A stretch of DNA of 64,000 nt from Pseudomonas knackmussii B13 (lineage in GTDB: Bacteria; Pseudomonadota; Gammaproteobacteria; Pseudomonadales; Pseudomonadaceae), in assembly GCF_000689415.1 (NCBI RefSeq), contig NZ_HG322950.1:3665501-3729500 (forward strand). Reading direction: 5' to 3'. The position numbers and the translations under genes are program-made. The notes under the pieces were generated by a model. That model searched no databases and was not told the origin of the DNA. It worked only from the letters and a program-made list of their open reading frames with translations. Of the stretch, positions 26,825 to 36,226 are shown piece by piece. Each line of letters begins with the position of its first letter. Position 1 is the stretch's first letter.

Positions 26825-26933
26825 TCGCCCCCTCGCGGACGCCGTCCGCCGAGGGGTGGAATACGTAGTCACCCGCATATTCTTCGCGCGGCTCCCCACC
26901 TAGGATGTCGGCTCCTCGAATAAGGACGCCGAC

Positions 26934-27308
26934 ATGCCGCACATCGCCATCGACTACACCGCCAACCTTGCCGGCGACCTCCAACCCCTCGGCCTTCCAC
27001 GGAAACTCCACGAAGCCGCCCTGGCCCTCGGCGTATTTCCCCTGAACGGCCTGCGCACCTTCGCCCGCGCCATCGACCACTACCACGTCGGCGCCGACAC
27101 TTGCGACGAAGCCTTCATTCAGATCCAGGTCCGCATCGCCCCTGGGCGCCCCGAGGAGTTGCGCCAGCGCATCGTCGACACGCTGTTCGCCACAGCCGAG
27201 CAGGCCCTCGCCACGCTCATCGACAAGCGCCCCGTCGGCCTGCAGTTGGAGATCACCGAGTTCGACCGCCGCCTGACCCGCATGGCCGGCAGCCTGCCGA
27301 CGGCCTGA
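26934..27308 (+). CDS. 5-carboxymethyl-2-hydroxymuconate delta-isomerase family protein
   Basis: A 124-residue protein that begins MPHIAIDYTANL. After removal of Met the N-terminal proline is the catalytic residue of the tautomerase-fold CHMI family, and the start matches that family. CHMI acts in homoprotocatechuate degradation, but no other hpa/hpc genes are nearby, so this is a stand-alone paralogue whose substrate may differ. A bidirectional terminator lies 15 bases after the stop. Confidence 0.83.
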   Translation: MPHIAIDYTANLAGDLQPLGLPRKLHEAALALGVFPLNGLRTFARAIDHYHVGADTCDEAFIQIQVRIAPGRPEELRQRIVDTLFATAEQALATLIDKRPVGLQLEITEFDRRLTRMAGSLPTA

Positions 27309-27323
27309 GCCGGCCGTGCAAAG

Positions 27324-27351
27324 AAAAAGGGCCTCCGAAGAGGCCCCTTTC
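27324..27351. terminator. Bidirectional Rho-independent terminator
   Basis: GGGCCTC-cgaa-GAGGCCC extended by AAAG/CTTT, with A-run on the left and T-run on the right. It serves the isomerase gene and the converging permease at 27369. Confidence 0.85.
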
Positions 27352-27368
27352 ATTCGCTCAACCGAGCA

Positions 27369-28751
27369 TCAGGCGCGGCTGGCAACGCTGCCCTGCTCGC
27401 CTTTGGGAGCCAGGTTCAGCGCGTAGTACAGCACCACCAGCAGGACCAGGAAGGCCGGGCCGATGTAGAGGGCGATGCGGGTGTCCTCGAAGAACGCCAT
27501 CAGCGCCACCACCAGCACCAGGAAGGCCATGGCCAGGTAGGAGCTGAGCGGGTACAGCCACATCCTGAACTGCAGCTTGCCGGCTTCGGCCGGGGTCAGG
27601 CCGCGACGGAACTTCAGTTGCGCCAGCAGGATCATGGCCCAGGTCCAGATCGCGCCGAAGGTGGCGATGGAGGTCACCCAGGTGAACACCTTTTCCGGTA
27701 CCAGGTAGTTCAGCAGCACGCCGAACAGCAGGGCGACGATCGACAGGATCAACGCATTGCGCGGCACACCGCCCTTGGAAGTCTTGGCGAAGACAGCCGG
27801 CGCCTGGCCGTGCTGGGCGAGGCTGTAGAGCATGCGCCCGGTGCTGAAGATGCCGCCATTGCAGGACGACAGCGCGGCGGTGATCACCACAAAGTTGATG
27901 ATGCCGGCGGCGGTCCTGATGCCCAGGCGCTCGAAGGTCATCACGAAGGGGCTGCCCTGGGTGCCGATCTCGTTCCATGGGTAGATCGACATGATCACGA
28001 AGAGCGCGCCGACGTAGAACAGCACGATGCGCCAGAACACCGAGTTGATCGCCCCGGGAATGGTCTTCTGTGGGTTCTTCGCTTCACCGGCGGTGAGGCC
28101 GATCATCTCCACGCCGAGGTAGGCGAACATCACCATCTGCAGCGACATCAGCACACCGCCGATGCCATGGGGCATGAAGCCGCCGTTGCTCCAAAGGTTG
28201 CCGATGCCGGTGGCGATACCGCCGTTGCCCAGGCCGAAGACGATCATGCCGCCGCCGACCAGGATCAGCGCGAGGATGGTGACGATCTTGATCAGGGCGA
28301 ACCAGAACTCGAACTCGCCGAAGGCGCGCACGGCGATCAGGTTGATGGTGCCCATGCTCGCCAGGGCCGCCAGGGCCCAGATCCAGCGCGGCACCTCGGG
28401 GAACCAGATGCCCATGTAGATGGCCACCGCGGTGATCTCCGCGACGCAGGTCACCAGCCAGAGGAACCAGTAGTTCCAGCCGGTCAGGTAGCCGGCCAGC
28501 GGGCCGAGATAGTCCTGGGCGTAACGCGCGAAGGAGCCGGCGACCGGGTTGTGCACGGCCATCTCGCCGAGGGCGCGCATGATCACCAGGATGGCCAGGC
28601 CGCCGATGATGTAGGAGAGCATGATGGCCGGGCCGGCCATCTGGATGGCCTTCGCCGAACCGAGGAACAGGCCGACGCCGATGCAGGCGCCCAGCGCCAT
28701 GAGTCGGATGTGCCGTTCGTTGAGATCCCGTTGCAGATCGTGGGACGACAT
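27369..28751 (-). CDS. AAT family amino acid permease (CycA/ProY-like)
   Basis: A 460-residue permease with about twelve membrane helices. It begins MSSHDLQRDLNERHIRLMAL and has the AAT signature ACIGVGLFLGSAKAIQMAGP in helix 1 and the FAYLGVEMIGLTAGEAKNPQ segment. The N-terminal L-x-R-x-L-x-x-R-H-I pattern is typical of the D-Ala/D-Ser/Gly (CycA) and proline-specific (ProY) branches. Exact substrate is undecided. A roughly 290-base region precedes the gene with no other coding signal. Confidence 0.9.
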   Translation of the reverse strand: MSSHDLQRDLNERHIRLMALGACIGVGLFLGSAKAIQMAGPAIMLSYIIGGLAILVIMRALGEMAVHNPVAGSFARYAQDYLGPLAGYLTGWNYWFLWLVTCVAEITAVAIYMGIWFPEVPRWIWALAALASMGTINLIAVRAFGEFEFWFALIKIVTILALILVGGGMIVFGLGNGGIATGIGNLWSNGGFMPHGIGGVLMSLQMVMFAYLGVEMIGLTAGEAKNPQKTIPGAINSVFWRIVLFYVGALFVIMSIYPWNEIGTQGSPFVMTFERLGIRTAAGIINFVVITAALSSCNGGIFSTGRMLYSLAQHGQAPAVFAKTSKGGVPRNALILSIVALLFGVLLNYLVPEKVFTWVTSIATFGAIWTWAMILLAQLKFRRGLTPAEAGKLQFRMWLYPLSSYLAMAFLVLVVALMAFFEDTRIALYIGPAFLVLLVVLYYALNLAPKGEQGSVASRA

Positions 28752-29047
28752 GTTGAAGCAACCTCGTATTGTTGTTGGTCGTATCAGCGGCGACTCGGAG
28801 GTGCGGTCGGGATGAGGAACGCCGGTCGAGGAAAAAAGCCGGCCGCCGCACCCGAGGGCGCGGAAGAGGATTCATTCATCGAGAGTGTTCCAGGACTGCA
28901 CACCGGAAGAGGCTGTCCACCCTCGTGGGGCGGACGTGGGCATTGCGGGAGATAGCCACTGAGGTCGGCGCGGAGTGTTGCACAGCTTCGCCGGGACGTC
29001 TGCCCCTTTATGGTGCGAGTGAGACCATTGACGTAGACGCCTCGCGC

Positions 29048-29731
29048 TTAGCTGGCGCTCGCCTCGACCGCCACCAGCAACAGCGAGCAGGCAAGGCCGG
29101 TATCGGGCCGACGCGGCTCGCGCAACGCCTGCAAGGTCCAGCCGCCCGCATGCAGCGCCGCCAGCCACGACTCGAAGGTGCGGAAGTACCAGGGCATGGG
29201 CTCGGCGAACTCGTCGCCGAAGGCCGCGAAGGTCTCCAGGCGCCAGCCATCCGCATACGGCTCGTCGCCGCAGGCGGCCCAGGGATGCAGGGTCTGGATC
29301 AACAGGCGACCGCCCGGCGCGAGGTAGCGATGCAATGCATCGAGCAGCGGAGCGAGGTCCTCCGCGAAGAGCGCGAAGTTGCACACCAGCGCATCGAACC
29401 GCCCAAGCCCGGCGCCCTCCTCACCCAGCAATTGCTCCTGCGACAGCACCTCGTAGCGACCGCCGCCACCCTGCCGCGCCTGCTCGATCAACGGCGCGGA
29501 AGCATCGATGCCAACCGTCTCGCAACCCCGCTCCGCCAGCACCCGGCACAACCAGCCTTCGCCGCAGCCGATATCCAGCACCCGCCTGGGCGAGCCCTGC
29601 AGCACGGCCTCGACGATGGCGTCATCGGTGACCAGCCGCCGACTCTCGATGCGCTGCTCGCGCACAGCGCGGGCCCAGGCCTCGGCGTTGCGTTGCCAGC
29701 TGCGTTGAATCTGGGCGGTTTTGTCTCCCAT
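29048..29731 (-). CDS. Class I SAM-dependent methyltransferase
   Basis: A 227-residue enzyme with the class I Rossmann motifs: motif I RVLDIGCGEGWLCRVLAERG around residue 60, then VGIDASAPLIEQARQGG, and FDALVCNFALFAEDLAPLLD as motif IV. The start at 29731 has GGAG upstream; an ATG at 29767 is in frame but lies in the promoter gap. Substrate unknown. The gap upstream (29,732-30,281, 550 bases) holds repeats rather than genes. Confidence 0.88.
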   Translation of the reverse strand: MGDKTAQIQRSWQRNAEAWARAVREQRIESRRLVTDDAIVEAVLQGSPRRVLDIGCGEGWLCRVLAERGCETVGIDASAPLIEQARQGGGGRYEVLSQEQLLGEEGAGLGRFDALVCNFALFAEDLAPLLDALHRYLAPGGRLLIQTLHPWAACGDEPYADGWRLETFAAFGDEFAEPMPWYFRTFESWLAALHAGGWTLQALREPRRPDTGLACSLLLVAVEASAS

Positions 29732-29813
29732 GGAGGGGCTCCGAATCGGTGAAAGTGACCGGGGCATTCTAGGTGGGACGTGCGGTTTTCGTACGGGCGC
29801 GCGGTGCGCGCCA

Positions 29814-29898
29814 TTCGCGGATGAGATCCGCTCCTACAGGGAAAACACTGTGCCGTGCGGTTCGCGAGCAAGGACTAGGCGTCCCCCTCGATCCTACG
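29814..29898. repeat. REP-like palindromes
   Basis: TTCGCGGATGAGATCCGC with CTCCTAC, followed by a degenerate TTCGCGAGCAAGGAC...CGATCCTACG unit. Same family as the repeats at 21,035 and 33,917. Confidence 0.65.
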
Positions 29899-29999
29899 AA
29901 AAGCCGCAGCACTGCTCTTGCCTTGAAGACTTCCAGAGGACATTCCCGCGCACCGGGCCGCCCCTTACAGGAGGCCGAGCAAAGCCCACGCAGAGGAGG

Positions 30000-30176
30000 T
30001 CATGCGACATGGATGTCGCAAGAGCCGTCGTGAGTACAGGGACGTGCTCTCGACGGCGTGCCTCCGGGTGCGAGGGAATGTGCGAGGGAAGTCCGGCTCC
30101 GCCGGACCCGTATGTCGGGGCAAGACTTTTGCCTACTTTGTGTCGACTGACAAAGTAGGTCGCCCGAGGGGGCGAA
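30000..30176. repeat. Structured Pseudomonas intergenic repeat
   Basis: A chain of hairpins: GTCCGGC-tcc-GCCGGAC at 30091, CCTACTTTGT-(8)-ACAAAGTAGG at 30132-30159, and CGCCC-gagg-GGGCG at 30161-30174. It is preceded by a region starting around GACATGGATGTCGC. From memory, the final part (a TTTGCCTACTTTG-type hairpin followed by CGCCCGAGGGGGCG) is found in many copies in Pseudomonas genomes. No credible gene lies in it. Confidence 0.55.
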
Positions 30177-30281
30177 ACTAGAAACATCCGAATACACCGA
30201 AGCGCCGCGCTACACCCAAACTAGACATTGGGTCCCCGCGTTCGCGTGGAAGACGAGGACGTGCAGGAGCGAGAACCGCAC

Positions 30282-30512
30282 CTACATCCCCTTCGGCACC
30301 GCCAACCCCTTGGTCGAAGGCCCAGTGTGCAGCGGTTGCCGACAGCCGGCATCGCTGAACGGCCCCGACAACTTCGACCAGCCGTCGCCTGGCGACGTCT
30401 GGCTGCAGGTCAGCTTCCCGTTGAGGCGACTCTGCCAGAGGTAGAACGGCATGGGTGCGGCCTGCGCCACCAGGCACGCCAGCAGGGTCGAGAGCAGCAA
30501 CAACGGGCGCAT
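30282..30512 (-). CDS. Small secreted/periplasmic protein of unknown function
   Basis: A 76-residue protein starting MRPLLLLSTLLACLVAQA, a clear signal peptide with cleavage after AQA. The mature part of about 58 residues has two cysteines (LTCSQTSPGDGW and SDAGCRQPL) that could form one disulfide. I do not recognise the family. The ATG at 30512 with AGGAAT upstream is preferred to the longer frame from 30569. Confidence 0.68.
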   Translation of the reverse strand: MRPLLLLSTLLACLVAQAAPMPFYLWQSRLNGKLTCSQTSPGDGWSKLSGPFSDAGCRQPLHTGPSTKGLAVPKGM

Positions 30513-30717
30513 CGGACAATTCCTGGTTCTTTGGTCAGGCATTCCTACCACTTGGCTGTAAGAAAGCAACGCATCTCGCAGAATTTTATACGCCTACTAC
30601 GCTCAAACATTGTAGGAAGCCGCTGTCAGAGGGCTTACGCGGCATCGGGATGGATGCCGGTCATCACGTCGGCGGAGTCCACTTACTCAGGCTGGTAAAG
30701 CATGGGCAGGTCGTGAA

Positions 30718-33700
30718 ATGGAGCATTCGGTGAGTTCCGGTCAACAGCAGTCTCAACCGGGCAGCCCGGAGCCCGGCTTTACCCCGAAAAAAAACCACCA
30801 CCATCATCCCCACCGATTCCTTCTCCTGTTCCTGTTCGTCCTGCCGCTGCTCGCGGCCCTGGGCGCCGCCCTGCTCTATGAGGCGCGCACGTCCAAGCTG
30901 CAGGCACGCGAACTGGCGCGGCTGGCTGGGAACCTGACCTGGCAGGTCGCCGCCGGCGCCAGCGACCAGATCAACTACCCCACCGCCGGTCCCTTCGACC
31001 GCCGCCTGGGCTACCAGCAGCTGCCGCAGTTCCTGCAACGCCTGCACGACCGCAACTTCGTCACCCTCGACCAGGCGCGCTTCTCGCCGACGCTGATGCA
31101 GTACACCGGTTACGGCATGTTCCCGCCCTATGCGGAGAAGGCCCAGGCCGGCGTCGATATCAGCGACTGCCGCGGCCTGCCGATCTACAACTTCCGCTAC
31201 CCGCAGCGGCTCTACGCCAGCTACGACGCGGTGGCGCCGATGATCGTCAACAGCTTGCTGTTCATCGAGAACCGCGACCTGCTCGACCCGCAGCGGCCCT
31301 ACCTCAACCCGGCCATCGACTGGAGCCGCTTCACCCAGGCCGCCCTGGCCCAGGTCGGGCACTTGATCGGCCTGGGCAACCACGCTCCTGGCGGCAGCAC
31401 CCTGGCCACGCAGATCGAGAAGTACCGCCATTCGGTGGACGGCCGCACCAACTCCATCCGCGACAAGCTACGGCAGATGGCCTCTGCCAGCGTGCGGGCC
31501 TACCAGGGCGGCGCGGAGAACCTGGCGGCACGGCGCAATGTGGTGCTCACCTACCTGAACTCGGTGCCGCTGTCGGCGCAGCCCGGCTATGGCGAGGTCA
31601 GCGGCCTGCCGGACGGCCTGTGGATCTGGTACGGCGCCGACTTCCAGGAGGTCAACCGCCTGCTCTCCGTGCCGGTCGGTGCTGCCAGCCTGGACGCCCA
31701 GGGCAAGGCGCTGCGCCAGGTGGTCTCGCTGATGATCGCCCACCGCCGGCCTTCCTATTACCTAGCGCGTGGTCGCCAATCGCTGAACGTGCTGACCGAC
31801 AGCCACCTGCGCGTGCTCGCCCAGGCCGGCATCATCACCCCGGCGCTGCGTGACGCCGCGCTGGACCAGCAACTGGCCTTCCGCGACCCGCAGAACGAGC
31901 CGACGGTACAGCCGCTGGAGCCGAACAAGGGCGTGACCCTGGCGCGCACCCGCCTGGCCGGGATGCTCGATGTGCCGCTGTACGACCTCGACCGCCTGGA
32001 CATGACCTTCAGCACCACCCTGCAGGACGATCTGCAGAACAAGATCAGCGGCTACCTCAAGCACCTGGCCGACCCTGATTTCGCCGATTCCATCGGGCTG
32101 TTCGGCGAGCACCTGCTGTCCAAGGACAAGACTGCCGACGTGAACTACAGCTTCACCCTTTTCGAACGCACTCCCGACGGCAACCGCGTGCGCGTGCAGA
32201 CCGACAACACCGACCAGCCCTTCGACATCAATGAAGGCAGCAAGCTGGAACTCGGCTCGACGGCCAAGCTGCGCGTGCTCTCCAATTACCTGGAAGTGGT
32301 CGCCGGCCTGTACCGCGACCTCAACGGCAAGCCCGCCGCCGAACTGCGCAAGGTGCCAGTGGAGCCGCTGGACGCCATCAGCCGCTGGTCCGTCGACTAC
32401 CTGATCGCCAACCCGAAGAGCGACCTCTCGGCAATGCTTGCCGCCGCGCTGCAGCGCAAGTATTCCGCCAGCCCCTACGAGAGCTTCTTCACCGGCGGCG
32501 GCGTGCACACCTTCCACAACTTCCGCAAGGAGGACAACGGCCGCATCCCTACCCTGCTCGAAGCCCTGCGCGAGTCGATCAACCTGCCCTTCGTGCGCCT
32601 GCTGCGCGACCTGGTGCGCCACGACATGTACCAGAACGCCGGCGCCAAGGTGGCGCTGCTGCAGGACGACAAGGACCCGCGCCGGCAGGTCTATCTCGAC
32701 CGTTTCGTCGACCACGAGAGCCAGGTCTACCTGCTGCGTTTCTGGCAGAAGTACCGCGGCAAGACTCCTGACGACCGCCTCGACACCTTCCTCGACGGCC
32801 TGCGCGCCTGGCCGGTGCGGCTGGCAGCAATACACCGCTACCTGCAGCCGAACGCCGACGAGGCGACCTTCGCCGCCTTCGTCCAGGACCGTCTGAAACA
32901 GGGCCACTACGTCGGCGAGAAAGTCACCGACAAGCGCATGGACGACCTCTACAAACGCTACGGACCGGGCGCCTACGACCTCAACGACCAGGGCTACGTG
33001 GCCCGCGTGCACCCGCTGGAGCTGTGGCTGCTCGGCTTCCTGCAACGCCAGCCGCAGGCCACCTTCGCCGACGCCGTGGCGGCCAGCAATGCCGAGCGCC
33101 GGCAGGTCTACGGCTGGCTGTACAAGTCGCGCTACAAGGGTGCCCGCGACAAGCGCATCCGCATCATGCTGGAGGTCGAGGCCTTCCTCGACATCCACCA
33201 GCAGTGGAAACAGTTGGGCTATCCGTTCGATCACCTGGTGCCGTCGCTGGCCACCGCCCTGGGCAGCTCCGGGGACCGTCCGGCGGCGCTGGCCGAGTTG
33301 ATGGGGATCATCCTCAACGACGGCATCCGCCTGCCGACCCTGCGCATCGACAACCTGCACTTCGCCGCCGGCACGCCCTACGAGGTGAGCCTGGCGCCGG
33401 AAGCCAACGTCGGTCGTCGGGTGATGACCTCGGAAGTCGCCAGCACCCTGCGCGAAGCGCTTTCGCAGGTGGTCGACCAGGGCACCGCGCGGCGCCTGTC
33501 CGGTAGCTACAAGCTGGCCGACGGCACCCCGGTGGTGATGGGCGGCAAGACCGGTACCGGCGACAACCGCTTCGAGACCTTCACCCGCGGCGGCGGCGTG
33601 AAGAGCTCGAAATCGCTGAACCGCACCGCGACCTTCGTGTTCTACCTCGGCCCGCGGCACTTCGGCACCCTCACCGCCTACGTGGCGGGCAGCGAGGCGA

Positions 33701-33837
33701 GCAACTTCAAGTTCACCTCGGCGCTGCCGGTGCAAGTGCTCAAGGGCATGGCGCCGATGCTGCAGAGCTACCTGGAGCCGAACATCGCCACCGGCTGTCG
33801 CACGCCGCAGGCCACCCTCAGGGTGAGCGGGCTGTAA
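30718..33837 (+). CDS. Divergent class A penicillin-binding-protein-like transglycosylase/transpeptidase
   Basis: A large 1039-residue membrane-anchored cell-wall enzyme. A His-rich cytoplasmic tail (KKNHHHHPHRF) precedes one membrane helix (about 34-55). The GT51 glycosyltransferase domain (about 150-330) keeps the catalytic Glu region FIENRDLLD, GGSTLATQIEKYRHS, and the YLNSVPLS ... YGEVSGLPDGLWIWYG end, but differs from the usual EDxxFxxH pattern. The transpeptidase part has SxxK as ELGSTAKLRVLSN (about residue 512) and KTG as VMGGKTGTGDNRF (about residue 943). The 430-residue span between them is much longer than in ordinary class A enzymes, implying a large inserted domain. It stands alone in the operon map. 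Confidence 0.85.
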   Translation: MEHSVSSGQQQSQPGSPEPGFTPKKNHHHHPHRFLLLFLFVLPLLAALGAALLYEARTSKLQARELARLAGNLTWQVAAGASDQINYPTAGPFDRRLGYQQLPQFLQRLHDRNFVTLDQARFSPTLMQYTGYGMFPPYAEKAQAGVDISDCRGLPIYNFRYPQRLYASYDAVAPMIVNSLLFIENRDLLDPQRPYLNPAIDWSRFTQAALAQVGHLIGLGNHAPGGSTLATQIEKYRHSVDGRTNSIRDKLRQMASASVRAYQGGAENLAARRNVVLTYLNSVPLSAQPGYGEVSGLPDGLWIWYGADFQEVNRLLSVPVGAASLDAQGKALRQVVSLMIAHRRPSYYLARGRQSLNVLTDSHLRVLAQAGIITPALRDAALDQQLAFRDPQNEPTVQPLEPNKGVTLARTRLAGMLDVPLYDLDRLDMTFSTTLQDDLQNKISGYLKHLADPDFADSIGLFGEHLLSKDKTADVNYSFTLFERTPDGNRVRVQTDNTDQPFDINEGSKLELGSTAKLRVLSNYLEVVAGLYRDLNGKPAAELRKVPVEPLDAISRWSVDYLIANPKSDLSAMLAAALQRKYSASPYESFFTGGGVHTFHNFRKEDNGRIPTLLEALRESINLPFVRLLRDLVRHDMYQNAGAKVALLQDDKDPRRQVYLDRFVDHESQVYLLRFWQKYRGKTPDDRLDTFLDGLRAWPVRLAAIHRYLQPNADEATFAAFVQDRLKQGHYVGEKVTDKRMDDLYKRYGPGAYDLNDQGYVARVHPLELWLLGFLQRQPQATFADAVAASNAERRQVYGWLYKSRYKGARDKRIRIMLEVEAFLDIHQQWKQLGYPFDHLVPSLATALGSSGDRPAALAELMGIILNDGIRLPTLRIDNLHFAAGTPYEVSLAPEANVGRRVMTSEVASTLREALSQVVDQGTARRLSGSYKLADGTPVVMGGKTGTGDNRFETFTRGGGVKSSKSLNRTATFVFYLGPRHFGTLTAYVAGSEASNFKFTSALPVQVLKGMAPMLQSYLEPNIATGCRTPQATLRVSGL

Positions 33838-33916
33838 CCGTCGCTGTTAGCTGGGCCCCCGCGTTCGCGGGGGTGACGGGAGTGTTGTGTAGCTCCGGAA
33901 GCGCAGGGCTGACATT

Positions 33917-33998
33917 GTAGGAGCGGATCTCATCCGCGAAACTCCTCCCTGTAGGAGCGGGCCACGCCCGCGATTCGCGGACAAGGTCCGCTCCTACG
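33917..33998. repeat. REP-like palindrome cluster
   Basis: GTAGGAGCGGATCTCATCCGC, GTAGGAGCGGGCCACGCCCGC and TTCGCGGACAAGGTCCGC with CTCCTAC, three related palindromes in tandem between two converging genes. Confidence 0.75.
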
Positions 33999-34028
33999 GG
34001 GTGCTCCGCGCCCTCCCCTCGCGCGAAT

Positions 34029-34253
34029 CTACTTCCTGCCCTGCACCAGCTTCACGTAGAGCTTCTCCACCTGCTCGCGCGCCCAGGGCGTGCGGCGCAG
34101 GAAGGTCAGGCTGGACTTGATGCTCGGGTCGCTCTTGAAGCAGCGGATGTCCACCTGCTTCGCCAGGCCGTCCCAGCCGTAGGCCTGTACCAGGCGCTCG
34201 AGGATGGCCTGCAGGGTCATGCCGTGCAGCGGGTCTTTGGGTTTCTCGGTCAT
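34029..34253 (-). CDS. VF530 family DNA-binding protein (DUF2132)
   Basis: A 74-residue basic protein: MTEKPKDPLHGMTLQAILER, then SLTFLRRTPWAREQVEKLYV. The DPLHGxTLxxIL start and the LTFLRKTPWAR motif are diagnostic for the VF530 family, small proteins proposed to bind DNA. Ribosome site GAAGG precedes 34253. Full length for the family. Confidence 0.9.
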   Translation of the reverse strand: MTEKPKDPLHGMTLQAILERLVQAYGWDGLAKQVDIRCFKSDPSIKSSLTFLRRTPWAREQVEKLYVKLVQGRK

Positions 34254-34324
34254 GGCGATGCCTTCGGCGGAAAATGCGCGGCACCTTAACCCAGGCGCGC
34301 GCCCGGCACTATGGCCGCGGACAT

Positions 34325-34363
34325 GAAAAAAGCCGCTGCCCGCACAAGGCGGACAGCGGCTTT
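34325..34363. terminator. Bidirectional Rho-independent terminator
   Basis: AGCCGCTG/CAGCGGCT stem with an A-run on the left and TTT on the right. It lies just downstream of putP (minus strand) and upstream of the VF530 gene. Confidence 0.75.
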
Positions 34364-34377
34364 CGGTCAGCAGGCGA

Positions 34378-35895
34378 TCAGCGCGCGGCGACGGGCGCGG
34401 CAGCCGGCAGATGAGCTTCGGCGTATTCCGCCTCGGCTTCGTCGAAGCGCTGCAGCATGGCCTTGGACGGAGCCTTGCCCAGCAGGCTGAAGACCACGAT
34501 GGCGATGCTGGCGAACAGGAAGCCCGGGATGATCTCGTAGAGGCCGAGCCAGCCGAACTGCTTCCAGACGATCACGGTAAGCGCGCCGACCAGCATGCCG
34601 GCCAGGGCGCCGTTGCGGTTCATGCGCTTCCACAGCACGGAGAACAGCACCAGCGGGCCGAAGGCAGCGCCGAAGCCGGCCCAGGCGTAGGAAACCAGGC
34701 CGAGCACGCGGTTCTCCGGGTTGGCAGCCAGGGCGATGGCGATCAGCGCGACCAGCAGCACCATGCCACGGCCGACCCAGACCAGCTCGACCTGGCTGGC
34801 GTTCTTGCGCAGGAAGGCCTTGTAGAAGTCTTCGGTCAGCGCCGAGGAGCAGACCAGCAGCTGGCAGCTCAGGGTGCTCATCACGGCCGCGAGGATGGCG
34901 GACAGCAGCACGCCGGCGACCCACGGGTTGAAGAGGATCTTCGCCAGTTCGATGAACACGCGCTCATGGTTCTCGCCCACGGCGCCAGCCTGCTCCGGGT
35001 GCACCTGGAAGTAGGCGATGCCGAAGAAGCCCACGGCCACGGCACCGGCCAGGCAGAAGATCATCCAGGCCATGGAGATGCGGCGAGCGGCCGGGATCGA
35101 CTTGACCGAATCGGCGGCCATGAAGCGCGCCAGGATGTGCGGCTGGCCGAAGTAGCCCAGGCCCCAGGCCATCAGCGAAATCACGCCGACGAAGGAGGCG
35201 CCCTTGAGCATGTCGAAGTTGGCCGCATCCTTCAGCTCGATGGCAGCGAAGGTCGGTTCAACGCCGCCGCTGGCGAACAGAACGATGATCGGGGTCAGGA
35301 TCAGCGCGAAGATCATCAGCGAGGCCTGCACGGTGTCGGTCCAGCTCACCGCCAGGAAGCCACCGACGAAGGTGTAGGCGATGGTCGCGGCGGCACCGGC
35401 CCACAGGGCAGTCTCGTAGGACATGCCGAAGGTGCTTTCGAACAGGCGGGCGCCGGCGACGATGCCGGAGGCGCAGTAGATGGTGAAGAACACCAGGATC
35501 ACCACCGCGGAGAGCACGCGCAGCACGCGGCTGTCATCCTCGAAGCGGCTGGAGAAGTAGTCCGGGAGCGTCAGGGCATTGCCGTTGTGTTCGGTGTGCA
35601 CGCGCAGGCGGCCGGCGACGAACAGCCAGTTCAGGTAGGCACCGGCGATCAGGCCGAGGGCGATCCAGCTCTCCGAGATGCCGGACAGGAAGATGGCGCC
35701 CGGCAGGCCCATCAGCAGCCAGCCGCTCATGTCCGAGGCACCGGCCGAGAGCGCGGTGACGAAGCTGCCGAGGCTGCGGCCACCGAGGATGTAGTCGGAG
35801 AAGTTGTTGGTCGAACGATAGGCGGCGAGGCCGATCAGAACCATGGCCGCGATGTAGATCACGAAGGTGATCAGGGTTGGCGTGTTGACGCTCAT
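34378..35895 (-). CDS. putP: Sodium/proline symporter PutP
   Basis: A 505-residue solute:sodium symporter with about thirteen membrane helices, starting MSVNTPTLITFVIYIAAMVL. Signature segments include DYILGGRSLGSFVTALSAGASDMSGW in the second and third helices (PutP sodium/proline site) and GLGYFGQPHILARFMAADS. Length matches PutP. The ATG at 35895 has GGGGAG upstream; the open frame continues about 90 codons upstream but that is the promoter region. putA is not adjacent in this window, unlike many enteric genomes. Confidence 0.93.
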   Translation of the reverse strand: MSVNTPTLITFVIYIAAMVLIGLAAYRSTNNFSDYILGGRSLGSFVTALSAGASDMSGWLLMGLPGAIFLSGISESWIALGLIAGAYLNWLFVAGRLRVHTEHNGNALTLPDYFSSRFEDDSRVLRVLSAVVILVFFTIYCASGIVAGARLFESTFGMSYETALWAGAAATIAYTFVGGFLAVSWTDTVQASLMIFALILTPIIVLFASGGVEPTFAAIELKDAANFDMLKGASFVGVISLMAWGLGYFGQPHILARFMAADSVKSIPAARRISMAWMIFCLAGAVAVGFFGIAYFQVHPEQAGAVGENHERVFIELAKILFNPWVAGVLLSAILAAVMSTLSCQLLVCSSALTEDFYKAFLRKNASQVELVWVGRGMVLLVALIAIALAANPENRVLGLVSYAWAGFGAAFGPLVLFSVLWKRMNRNGALAGMLVGALTVIVWKQFGWLGLYEIIPGFLFASIAIVVFSLLGKAPSKAMLQRFDEAEAEYAEAHLPAAAPVAAR

Positions 35896-36226
35896 GGGAA
35901 CTCCCCTACAGCTTGTTTTTATCCAGACCCGGTGGGTAATCCGGGCCCTTGCTTGGCGGGCCGTTGCGGGTAGCAGCGGTCCGTGGGTTTCGTCCTGCGA
36001 CGAAGCGGAACGCCAGGGGGCCGCGCGCAAGGCCCCATCGATCTGCCGTTCCATGCGGCCCCGTCGCGCCAGTGGCGGGCAGGGTCCGTCATTCTTCTCG
36101 GTGTCCCCCTCACCAGTCCCGGGGACGCCAGCATTCCTCTCCGGCACGCGGGTAGGCGCCACCGAAAGGCGCGCATTCTAACGCATCGGGCCGTTCCTGC
36201 AGCCACGAGTCGCCGAATGGTTGCTC

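Noticed and set aside
24281..26899. 872-residue open frame antisense to lemA and the M48 protease
   Set aside because: It mirrors two well-supported genes, has the histidine/glutamine/valine-rich composition of GC-rich shadow frames, and shows no ribosome site or domain.
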